Shown piece after piece: positions 1 to 5,897 of a stretch of 8,519 bases of DNA (position 1 is its first letter; every line of letters begins with the position of its first letter). The position numbers and the translations under genes are program-made. A model generated the notes under the pieces. That model was not told the origin of the DNA, did not search any database, and saw nothing but the letters and a program-made list of their open reading frames with translations. This DNA comes from Rhodococcus sp. IITR03 (GTDB taxonomy: Bacteria; Actinomycetota; Actinomycetes; Mycobacteriales; Mycobacteriaceae), in NCBI GenBank assembly GCA_001017865.1, contig LATQ01000001.1, forward strand, positions 2,550,247-2,558,765, read 5' to 3'.

Positions 1-57
1 GCCAAGGAGCGTCGTGCCGCGGCCCGGCGCGACGCGAAGACCAACCGGCGGCGCTGA
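1..57 (+). CDS. secA: C-terminal tail of preprotein translocase ATPase SecA (partial)
   Basis: Only the last 18 codons and a TGA stop (55-57) are inside the window. They encode a very basic tail containing KERRAAARRDAK and ending NRRR. Actinobacterial SecA1 proteins end in a similar Arg/Lys/Ala-rich tail, and secA1 (Rv3240c) lies just beyond the Rv3235 gene in the matching mycobacterial block, on the opposite strand to it as here. SecA is the motor that drives unfolded preproteins through the SecYEG channel. No catalytic domain is visible, so the identification rests on the tail composition and synteny. Any other protein with a basic C-terminus could end this way. Confidence 0.55.
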   Translation, partial: AKERRAAARRDAKTNRRR

Positions 58-61
58 ACGC

Positions 62-129
62 GCTGAGTCGAAGACTCACATGCGGTGCTGAGTCGAAGAC
101 TCACATGCGGTGCTGAGTCGAAGACTCAC
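62..129. repeat. Three tandem 25-bp repeats, each a small hairpin
   Basis: An 18-bp core, GCTGAGTCGAAGACTCAC, occurs three times at 62-79, 87-104 and 112-129, with an identical 7-bp spacer (ATGCGGT) between copies. Each core contains the inverted repeat TGAGTC-GAA-GACTCA: a 6-bp stem with a 3-nt loop. The array starts 4 nt after the preceding stop codon and ends 8 nt before the large terminator stem, so it lies in the 3' untranslated region of the secA-like gene. It has no CRISPR-like variable spacers and no coding potential of its own. Confidence 0.85.
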
Positions 130-137
130 GACCACCC

Positions 138-173
138 CACGACCCTGTGGCTCACCCGAGCCACAGGGTCGTG
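138..173. terminator. Bidirectional hairpin terminator between convergent genes
   Basis: A perfect 15-bp stem (138-152 pairing with 159-173) closes a 6-nt loop, CACCCG. There is no U-tract on either side, as is common in high-GC actinobacteria. It lies between the plus-strand secA-like gene and the minus-strand Rv3235-family gene. The stop codon of the latter (152-154) lies at the top of the stem and in the loop, so the hairpin uses that gene's last codons. Confidence 0.8.
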
Positions 174-703
174 ATCATCCAGCGGTGCGGAGCACGAGGA
201 CGGGGACGCTTGCGCACCATCCGGCCGGCGAAGGCGAACACCCGGTCCCCGCGGCCGTAGCTGCCGAACAGTTCCACGGTGTCGGTGTCGACGGGACGCA
301 CCCGCGTCCGCAACAGCACCGCGGTGCTGCGTCCGGCACGCGGAGGCCGGGCCGCGGTGATCGTCGCGACGAGACGTGGGTCGAGGACCGTGGTGGACTG
401 GACCGCGGGACGGCGGCCGTCGACGACCTCGAGGACCAGGCGCACCGCCGTCTCCGCGACCCGCACGACACCCGGATCGAGCACGATCGCAGGCCGGTCA
501 CCCGGTCCGGTGGCCGGACCTTCGGTGCCCCGGCCGTCGACAGGACGTCCCGTTCCGTCGCGGCGGAGCGGGGCGCGTCCCGAGCGTCCGTCGTGCGGCG
601 TGGGCCGCCGGGCGACGTGGCTGCGGGGACGGTGGCAGGTCACCTCGACAGGAGGTTCGAGGTGGGTGAGGCGGCGCACGTAGCGCCCGGTGTGATGCGG
701 CAT
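152..703 (-). CDS. Rv3235 family protein (function unknown)
   Basis: This 183-residue protein has an Arg/Pro/Gly-rich, probably disordered N-terminal half of about 75 residues. A compact C-terminal domain of about 105 residues follows, with VVRVAETAVRLVLEVVDGRR, LDPRLVATI, VELFGSYGRGDRVFAFAGRM and RWMITTLWLG. That domain pattern is what I recognise as the actinobacterial Rv3235 family, which has no known biochemical role. Its place between secA and the WS/DGAT gene matches mycobacteria. The start at 703 was chosen because GGGAGAG lies 3 nt upstream; an in-frame ATG at 721 would add six residues but has no clear ribosome site. The gene has no signal peptide or membrane segment and is convergent with the upstream gene. 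It is intact, unlike several genes further along. The opposite-strand open frame over the same region is a GC-driven shadow. Confidence 0.8.
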   Translation of the reverse strand: MPHHTGRYVRRLTHLEPPVEVTCHRPRSHVARRPTPHDGRSGRAPLRRDGTGRPVDGRGTEGPATGPGDRPAIVLDPGVVRVAETAVRLVLEVVDGRRPAVQSTTVLDPRLVATITAARPPRAGRSTAVLLRTRVRPVDTDTVELFGSYGRGDRVFAFAGRMVRKRPRPRAPHRWMITTLWLG

Positions 704-731
704 GGACTCTCCCGGAGGCATGAGAACGGAT

Positions 732-752
732 CGTCACGGTGACACCGTGACG
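732..752. promoter_or_regulatory. Perfect 21-bp palindrome, candidate operator
   Basis: Arms CGTCACGGT (732-740) and ACCGTGACG (744-752) flank a 3-bp centre, GAC. It lies in the divergent region between the minus-strand Rv3235-family gene, 28 bp upstream of its chosen start, and the plus-strand HAD operon. Perfect 9-bp arms with a short odd spacer are typical of a dimeric repressor site. It differs in sequence from the desaturase-operon element, so a different regulator is implied. It could also fold as a hairpin in the leader of the minus-strand transcript. Confidence 0.6.
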
Positions 753-860
753 GCGGATGATTCGGGAGAGGACGAACCGCGCACATGATGCCATATCGCC
801 GGGCGACGGTCCCGGTTCGACGCGCGCGGGATGCGCTGCGCGAGCAGGACGTCCGGGACC

Positions 861-866
861 TACGGT
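861..866 (+). promoter_or_regulatory. Candidate -10 element of the HAD-WS/DGAT-DUF6912 operon
   Basis: TACGGT fits the actinobacterial -10 pattern TAnnnT and ends 6 nt before GTG 873 and 9 nt before ATG 876. That spacing predicts a leaderless mRNA starting at or next to the start codon, and no Shine-Dalgarno sequence is present. No convincing -35 is visible. The preceding bases make it part of ACCTACGG (858-865), the same half-site seen in the desaturase promoters. Confidence 0.5.
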
Positions 867-875
867 GGTGTCGTG

Positions 876-1364
876 ATGCGAGGACTCGTACTCGATGTCG
901 GTGGCGTCCTGGTCGGACCGGGAAGCGACCCCGACACCTTCGGCGCGGCCGTGACGGTCCTGCGCGCGCGTGGGGTGCGGACCGCCCTGCTGAGCAACGA
1001 TCCCGGTGGGCCCGGCGCGCAGTGGCTGCGCGATCTCGAGGGCCCGTTCGTCGACCGCGTGGTGCTCTCGGGTGACACACGTGTCGCCAAACCCGACCCC
1101 GAGAGCTACCTGCTGGTCGCCCGGCTGCTGGACCTCGAACCCGGCGAGTGCGTCTTCGTCGACGATTCGGTCGGCAACGTGCGAGGCGCCGCCGCTGCGG
1201 GGATGGTCGGCGTACACCATGATGGTTCACACGACGCGCCGGGCGAACTGGCCGTACTCTTCGATTTCGATCCCGAGGAGATCGGGATCGGAGCCGTGGA
1301 CGGCACCGAGTCGTGGTGGCGGCGCTCGGGAGGTTCGGGGCAGGAGGGGGAACGGGGTCGATGA
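876..1364 (+). CDS. Small capless HAD-superfamily hydrolase
   Basis: The 162-residue product has all four HAD motifs in order. Motif I is LVLDVGGVL with the nucleophile Asp7, motif II is LLSND with Ser40, motif III is Lys72 in AKPDPESY, and motif IV is VFVDDSVGNVRGAAAAGM with Asp96 and Asp97. Motif I has Gly where many HAD phosphatases carry the second acidic residue, a common DxGGV variant. Only about 30 residues separate motifs I and II, so there is no C1 cap. Capless HADs often act on large or exposed substrates, so a small-molecule substrate cannot be assigned. The gene is first in an operon and its stop overlaps the WS/DGAT start (ATGA). Start ATG 876 was chosen because motif I begins five residues later and a -10-like box lies just upstream; GTG 873 is equally possible. 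Phosphatase activity is inferred from the family, and the link to lipid synthesis from position only. Confidence 0.8.
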   Translation: MRGLVLDVGGVLVGPGSDPDTFGAAVTVLRARGVRTALLSNDPGGPGAQWLRDLEGPFVDRVVLSGDTRVAKPDPESYLLVARLLDLEPGECVFVDDSVGNVRGAAAAGMVGVHHDGSHDAPGELAVLFDFDPEEIGIGAVDGTESWWRRSGGSGQEGERGR

Positions 1365-2767
1365 CGAGCCGGATGACGGCGCAGGACGCGTCGTACTACT
1401 ACCTGGAGACGAGCAACACGCCGATGCACGTCGGGTCGCTCGCGATCCTCGAACCCCCCGAGGGCGGTCTCGACTACGAGAGCGTGCTGCGGTTGGTCGA
1501 GCAGCGACTGCCGAGGTGCCCCGTTACCGGAAGAAGGTGCGGGAGGTCGCATTCGGCTCTCGCGACCCGTCTGGGTCGACGACCGCGACTTCGACATCAC
1601 CTACCACGTGCGACGCTCCGCGCTGCCGAAACCGGCTCCGACGAACAGCTGCACGACCTCGTCGCGCGTCTGGTCTCGCGACCGCTCGACCGCACGCGAC
1701 CGCTCTGGGAGATGTATCTCGTCGAGGGGCTCGCGAACGATCGGGTGGCGCTGTTCACGAAGTCGCATTCGGCGCTCGTCGACGGCGAGGAAGCCCTCGA
1801 CATCGTCCAGGTGCTCTTCGACAAGGAGCCGGTGCCGCGTGAGGTCCCCGAGGAATTGTGGATGCCCGAACGCGAACCGTCGGAGTCCGCTCTACTCGTC
1901 GGAGCGCTCGCCGAACTCGTCGCGCGCCCGGGGGAGGGGATCGCCGCCGTGCGATCGGCCGTGGGCGATCTCACGGCGACGCTCACCGAGACCGTCGACG
2001 CAGTGGGCCGGATCGCACGTACGGCTGCGCAGTCGGCGCCCGAGACGCCGCTGAACACGCAGATCTCGAGGAGCCGCCGGTTCTCCGTGGTGCACTCCGA
2101 TCTGGAGCCCTACCGCAAGATCCACTCCCGCTACGGCTGCACGATCAACGACGTGGTGCTCGCGGTCCTCGCCGGCGCGCTGCGGTACTGGCTGCTCTCC
2201 CGCGGGGAGCCGGTCACCGAGGCGACGGTGGTGCGGGCGATGGTTCCGATGTCGGTGTACACCCAGGATCCGGACGACTGCGGCGACAACGACACGATCC
2301 AGGTGCACCCGCAGGGCGAGGTGTCGTCCTTCCTGCTGGATCTGCCGGTAGGGGAGCCGAACGCGGTGGTCCGTCTGTCGCACATCGCGCACGCCGGCGA
2401 GGCCTATTCGCGGCAACGGCGACGCGTGGCGGCGCAGACGATGGTCCGCTTGTCGGGCTTCGCCCCGGCGACGATGCACGCGGTGGGAGCCCGGGTCGCG
2501 ATGGGTTTCTCGCAGCGGATGTTCAACCTCATGATCACCAACGCGCCGGGGCCGCAGCACCCGCTCTACCTCACCGGAGCTCGGCTGCTCGAGATCTTCC
2601 CAGTCTCGCCGCTGCTGAAGAATCAGGCCCTGAGCATCGCGTTGACGTCCTACGACGGCAAGATCTACTACGGTTTGAATGCGGATCGTGATGCGATGCC
2701 CGATGTGGACGTGGCAGCGACGCTGATCCAGGAATCTCTCGAGGAGTTGACGGATGCCGGCAGGTGA
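1361..2767 (+). CDS. WS/DGAT family wax ester synthase/diacylglycerol O-acyltransferase (frameshifted, probably by sequencing error)
   Basis: The family transfers acyl groups from acyl-CoA to fatty alcohols or diacylglycerol at the membrane or lipid-droplet surface. The N-terminus (TAQDASYYYLETSNTPMHVG), the PLW motif (RPLWEMYL), NDVVLAVLAGALRYWL and the C-terminal NLMITNAPGPQHPLYL are all typical, and 469 restored residues is the usual length. The HHxxxDG motif reads HSALVDG (136-142): the His next to xxxDG is replaced by Ser137. Three single-base losses near 1515, 1557 and 1632 garble about 40 residues. The lost peptides are readable in the other frames as VPRYRKKVREVAFG and VWVDDRDFDITYHVRR, and the three losses together restore the frame. 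ATG 1361 overlaps the HAD stop and is preceded by AGGAGGGGG (1342-1350). It lies at the place of mycobacterial Rv3233c/Rv3234c (tgs3). Substrate preference cannot be read from the sequence. Confidence 0.9.
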   Translation: MTSRMTAQDASYYYLETSNTPMHVGSLAILEPPEGGLDYESVLRLVEQRLPRCPVTGRRCGRSHSALATRLGRRPRLRHHLPRATLRAAETGSDEQLHDLVARLVSRPLDRTRPLWEMYLVEGLANDRVALFTKSHSALVDGEEALDIVQVLFDKEPVPREVPEELWMPEREPSESALLVGALAELVARPGEGIAAVRSAVGDLTATLTETVDAVGRIARTAAQSAPETPLNTQISRSRRFSVVHSDLEPYRKIHSRYGCTINDVVLAVLAGALRYWLLSRGEPVTEATVVRAMVPMSVYTQDPDDCGDNDTIQVHPQGEVSSFLLDLPVGEPNAVVRLSHIAHAGEAYSRQRRRVAAQTMVRLSGFAPATMHAVGARVAMGFSQRMFNLMITNAPGPQHPLYLTGARLLEIFPVSPLLKNQALSIALTSYDGKIYYGLNADRDAMPDVDVAATLIQESLEELTDAGR

Positions 2768-2770
2768 GAA

Positions 2771-3278
2771 GTGACGCGTGTCTATGTACCGGCAACGCTC
2801 GCGATGTTGCAGGGCCTCGTCGCCGACAGTGAGGTCGACGCGGTGGGCCGGACGGCCTTCGCGGTGACCCCCGCTCTGCGCGAGGCACACGGCGGGCGAC
2901 GACGAGGAGCTCGCCGAGGTCGCGATGGCCGAGGCGGCACGCGCGTCGCTGCGGTTGCTCGGATCGGAGGAGCCGAACGATCACCCGTCCTTCGTGTCCC
3001 GTCGGGTGGTGATCGCCGCCGACGTCGACGAGGTGAAGCCGCGACCGGATCTCGACGATGCGGTCGTCAAGCTCACCGGGCCGATCACGATGCGTGCGGT
3101 CGCGTCGGTGCACATCGACCTGCAGGAGGCGGAGGCCGACGTCGCGCGGGCACGCGAGATCGTCGATGCCGCAGAACTGGGCGACGAGGAGGCCGAGTTC
3201 GTCCTCGGCGACGCGGAGGACCACGAACTGGCGTGGTACGCGGCCCAGGAACTGCCCTTCCTGCTCGAACTGCTCTGA
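2771..3278 (+). CDS. DUF6912 family protein, Rv3231c-like (frameshifted)
   Basis: The GTG start lies 3 nt after the WS/DGAT stop, so the genes are probably translationally coupled; AGGTGA (2762-2767) is a weak ribosome site. The N-terminus MTRVYVPATLAMLQGL and the C-terminus AWYAAQELPFLLELL match the small actinobacterial protein encoded beside the DesA3 reductase in mycobacteria. The frame breaks near 2890. The natural continuation, GDDEELAEVAMAEAARASL, is two bases out of phase, and a 2-base loss in a GCG repeat gives 169 residues, the length of the mycobacterial protein. The middle holds FVSRRVVIAADVDEV and a Leu/Ala/Glu-rich helical stretch. It has no signal peptide, membrane segment or catalytic motif, and its function is unknown. 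Its constant position beside lipid genes is the only clue. Confidence 0.8.
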
Positions 3279-3323
3279 CCTCGCATATCGCCACGCCATC
3301 GGTGTGACGACCGTCTCTCGCGC

Positions 3324-3342
3324 AACCTACGCTTCCGTAACC
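3324..3342. promoter_or_regulatory. Operator-like element, copy 1
   Basis: AACCTACGCTTCCGTAACC. The core is the inverted repeat TACG-N4-CGTA, flanked on both sides by AACC/CC in direct orientation. It lies 47 bp upstream of the reductase start and exactly 25 bp before copy 2. It differs from copies 2 and 3 only in the central bases. Confidence 0.7.
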
Positions 3343-3348
3343 TCTGAT

Positions 3349-3367
3349 AACCTACGGAGCCGTAACC
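3349..3367. promoter_or_regulatory. Operator-like element, copy 2
   Basis: AACCTACGGAGCCGTAACC. The core TACGG-AG-CCGTA is a perfect inverted repeat. It overlaps a possible -10 (TAACCT, 3348-3353) and lies just upstream of the reductase ribosome site GAGGAG (3373-3378), a position suited to repression. It matches the element upstream of desaturase 2 at 17 of 19 bases, differing only at the two central bases. Confidence 0.75.
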
Positions 3368-3388
3368 GGAGTGAGGAGAAACGGTCGG

Positions 3389-4517
3389 ATGGGCCTGAAG
3401 GAATGGATCGAGAAGCCTGCGGCACACGTCGCGCCAGGAGAGAAGTCGCTCTCCAACGTCCTGCGTGGCGCGGTGGCCCGGCTGACCACCCCTCTGCTCC
3501 CCGACGACTACCTGCACCTGGTCAACCCGCTGTGGTCCGCCCGTGAACTGCGCGGGCGAATCGTGTCGGTGCGCCAGGAGACCCCCGATTCCGCGACGAT
3601 CGTCATCCGTCCCGGCTGGGGTTTCGATTTCGGATACGCACCCGGCCAGTACATCGGCATCGGTCTGCACATCGACGGTCGCTGGCACTGGCGCTCCTAC
3701 TCACTGACCTCCTCGCCCACCTGGGACGACAAGGTCATCTCCATCGCCGTGAAGGCGATGCCCGAGGCTTCCTGTCCAGCCACCTCGTCGGCGGTGTCCC
3801 CGAGGCACCGTCGTGCGCCTCGCCGCCCCGAAGGGCGATTTCGTCCTGCCCGACCCGCCGCCGGCGAAGATCCTCTTCCTCACGGCCGGCAGTGGCATCA
3901 CGCCGATCATGTCGATGCTGCGGACGCTCGACCGGCGTGCGGTCGAGCGCGAACTCGACCTGCCCGACGTCGTGCACATCCACTCCGCGCCGACGGCCGA
4001 GAACGTGATGTTCCGGTCCGAGCTCGAGCGTTTCGACGCCACCCACGATCGGTTCCGCGTGCACGTGCGTCACACCCGTGAGAAGGGCAAGTTCGCGCTC
4101 TCGGAGCTGGACGAGGTGTGCCCCGACTGGCGCGAGCGTCAGACCTGGGCGTGCGGTCCCCAGCAGATGCTCGACGACATCACCGCGCACTGGGCCGCGG
4201 AGGACATCGAGGATCAGGTCCACCTCGAGCGCTTCGCCGTCAGCCGTGCCGACACCTCGGGCTCGGGCGGAACGATCACGTTCGCGAAGTCCGGCAAAAC
4301 CGTCACCGTGGACGGCGCCACGACGATTCTCGAGGCCGGTGAGAGCGTCGGTGCGCTGATGCCCTTCGGTTGTCGGATGGGAATCTGTCAGACTTGTGTT
4401 GTGCCGCTCGAGAAGGGGCACGTCGTCGATCTGCGATCCGGCAAGGAGCACGCAGAGGGCGAACGCGTCCAGACCTGCATCTCCGCCGCTGCCGGCGACT
4501 GCACACTGGACGTGTAG
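3389..4517 (+). CDS. FAD/[2Fe-2S] ferredoxin reductase, electron donor to the acyl-CoA desaturase (Rv3230c-like; frameshifted)
   Basis: This single-chain oxidoreductase passes electrons from NAD(P)H through FAD to a plant-type [2Fe-2S] cluster. In M. tuberculosis the homologue Rv3230c supplies DesA3. Domains in order are an N-terminal extension of about 50 residues, an FAD-binding barrel with the RSYS motif (Arg102-Ser105), a nucleotide-binding domain with [16 protein letters not shown], and a C-terminal ferredoxin. The cluster cysteines have the C-x4-C-x2-C spacing (codons 4371, 4386, 4395) and the fourth is in VQTCIS (4476). Two single-G losses near 3766 and 3803 break the frame, and the lost linker reads [11 protein letters not shown] in the intermediate frame. 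The restored length is 376 residues, near the 380 of Rv3230c. ATG 3389 is preceded by GAGGAG at 10 nt; GTG 3371 in the same frame is less likely. It forms an operon with the next gene, 31 nt downstream. Confidence 0.92.
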
Positions 4518-4536
4518 ACACCGACAGCAAACCTCC

Positions 4537-4542
4537 GAAGGA
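4537..4542 (+). promoter_or_regulatory. Ribosome binding site that sets the TTG start of desaturase 1
   Basis: GAAGGA lies 6 nt upstream of TTG 4549. No ATG or GTG in frame gives the family N-terminus, while the TTG yields MAITDIRAFSHLTEDD, which aligns from residue 1 with MAISDVKEYAHLTEAD of desaturase 2. Confidence 0.75.
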
Positions 4543-4548
4543 TCCCGC

Positions 4549-5834
4549 TTGGCCATCACCGACATCCGCGCGTTCTCTCATCTGACCGAAGACGACATTG
4601 TTGCTCTCGCAAACGAATTCGACGCGATTCGACGGGATGTGGAGAATTCGCGCGGCCCGCGGGACGCCCGCTACATCCATTCCGTCATCCGTGCGCAGCG
4701 TGTGCTGGAGGTGGTCGGACGCTGCGCGCTGTTCGGTTCGCGTCGACGGTCGCGCTGGATCATCGGTACCGCGGCGCTGTCGCTCGCGAAGATCATCGAG
4801 AACATGGAACTCGGGCACAACGTGATGCACGGGCAGTGGGACTGGATGAACGACCCCGAGATCCACTCGACCTCGTGGGAATGGGATCAGACCGGTCCGT
4901 CCGAGCACTGGAAGCGCGCCCACAACTACGCGCACCACACCTACACGAACATCGTGGGCATGGACGAAGACGTGGGATTCGGCATCCTGCGGATGACGCG
5001 CGACGAGAAGTGGCGTCCGCGCAATCTCGCGCAGCCGATCGCGAACATCGTCCTCGCGCTGACCTTCGAGTGGGGGATCGCGCTGCACGACCTCTCGGCG
5101 AAGAAGGAACTCGAGGGCGTCCCGCCCGCGCAGTGGAATTCGGGGCCCAACAAGGAATTCGCGGCGAAGGCCGGCCGGCAGGTCGTCAAGGACCTGGTGT
5201 TCTTCCCGGCGCTCACCGGCCCGGCCTGGCGCAGCACGTTGTCGGCGAACCTCACCGCGAACGTGATCCGCAATATCTGGGCGTATCTCGTGATCTTCTG
5301 CGGCCACTTCCCCGACGGCGCAGAGAAGTTCACGACCGAGCACTACGAGAACGAGACGCGCGGGGAGTGGTATCTGCGCCAGTTGCTCGGCAGCGCAAAC
5401 ATTTCCGGTGGGCGTGCGATGGATTTCCTCACCGGGAATCTCAGTTACCAGATCGAGCATCACCTGTTCCCGGACCTGCCGAGCAACCGCTACCCGGAGG
5501 TCGCCGCCCGTGTGCGGGCGCTGTGCGGCAAGTACGACCTGCCGTACACGACCGGCTCGCTCGCCCGGCAGTACTGGCTCGCCCTGCGCACGATCCACAA
5601 GCTCGCCTTGCCCGACCGGTTCCTCAAGGCGACGGCCGATGACGCCCCCGAGACCTCCTCCGAGCGCAAGTTCGACAGGTGCGCCCGGACGCGCCCGCGG
5701 TGGTCACCGAGACGTCCACCGGACGTCGCCGGGGTCTCCTCACGGCGCTGCGGGTCCACGCGGAGCATGCGGTAGCAGAGCGTCGTCGTCGCCGTGGTGA
5801 ATCGGGTCACCGGCGACCTTCCGTCACTGTGTGA
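4549..5834 (+). CDS. desA3: Membrane acyl-CoA (stearoyl-CoA type) desaturase 1, DesA3-like
   Basis: A di-iron membrane desaturase that introduces a cis double bond into acyl chains using O2 and electrons from the reductase encoded just upstream. The three histidine boxes are GHNVMHG (His90, His94), HNYAHH (His125, His129, His130) and QIEHH (His304, His305), with an extra conserved His in IFCGHFPDG. Hydrophobic stretches around 69-80, 162-180 and 236-252 fit short membrane segments. The frame as printed runs to a TAG at 5773-5775. However, the GRRRGL sequence, corresponding to GRRVGL in desaturase 2, reads in the next frame after a probable single-G loss near 5678. The restored protein has 428 residues, like DesA3 (427), and ends at the TGA at 5832-5834 with a very basic tail. 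The start is TTG. The reductase pairing is known for mycobacteria; the delta-9 position is inferred from the family. Confidence 0.92.
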
Positions 5835-5860
5835 TTCGCGCCACAGCTCCGAATCCGGCT

Positions 5861-5879
5861 AACCTACGGGCCCGTAACC
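5861..5879. promoter_or_regulatory. Operator-like element, copy 3, upstream of desaturase 2
   Basis: AACCTACGGGCCCGTAACC, with a perfect 12-bp palindrome TACGGGCCCGTA at its centre. It is followed at once by an overlapping half-site, AACCTACGG (5876-5884). It has the same outer bases as the two elements before the reductase gene, although the regions are 2.5 kb apart and otherwise unrelated. Confidence 0.75.
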
Positions 5880-5884
5880 TACGG

Positions 5885-5890
5885 TAGAGT
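5885..5890 (+). promoter_or_regulatory. Candidate -10 element for a leaderless desaturase 2 transcript
   Basis: TAGAGT fits TAnnnT and ends 7 nt before ATG 5898, with no Shine-Dalgarno sequence between. Transcription would start at the ATG. The operator-like element and its extra half-site lie immediately upstream, so a bound regulator would block this promoter. TACGGT at 5880-5885 is an alternative. Confidence 0.5.
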
Positions 5891-5897
5891 AGCCCGC

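Noticed and set aside
62..129. CRISPR array
   Set aside because: There are only three copies with identical 7-bp spacers, so it is a simple tandem repeat.
110..742. Long plus-strand open frame opposite the Rv3235-family gene
   Set aside because: Its codon composition is the Arg/Pro/Gly shadow expected in high-GC DNA, it begins inside the hairpin repeats, and the minus-strand frame carries a recognisable conserved domain.
498..1230. Minus-strand frames across the HAD gene and the divergent region
   Set aside because: They are antisense to a protein with all four HAD motifs, have no ribosome site, and contain low-complexity Arg/His/Pro sequence.
1268..1290. 9-bp inverted repeat inside the HAD gene (arms CGATCCCGA and TCGGGATCG)
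   Set aside because: It lies in coding sequence for an acidic segment (DPEEIGI) and is explained by codon use. No promoter or start is nearby.
1892..3299. Long minus-strand frames opposite the WS/DGAT and DUF6912 genes
   Set aside because: They show no family features and follow the third-position GC pattern of the sense genes.
4303..5598. 431-codon minus-strand frame opposite desaturase 1
   Set aside because: It is antisense to a gene with three intact histidine boxes. It is Arg/Val/His-rich with no recognisable domain and crosses the reductase/desaturase junction.
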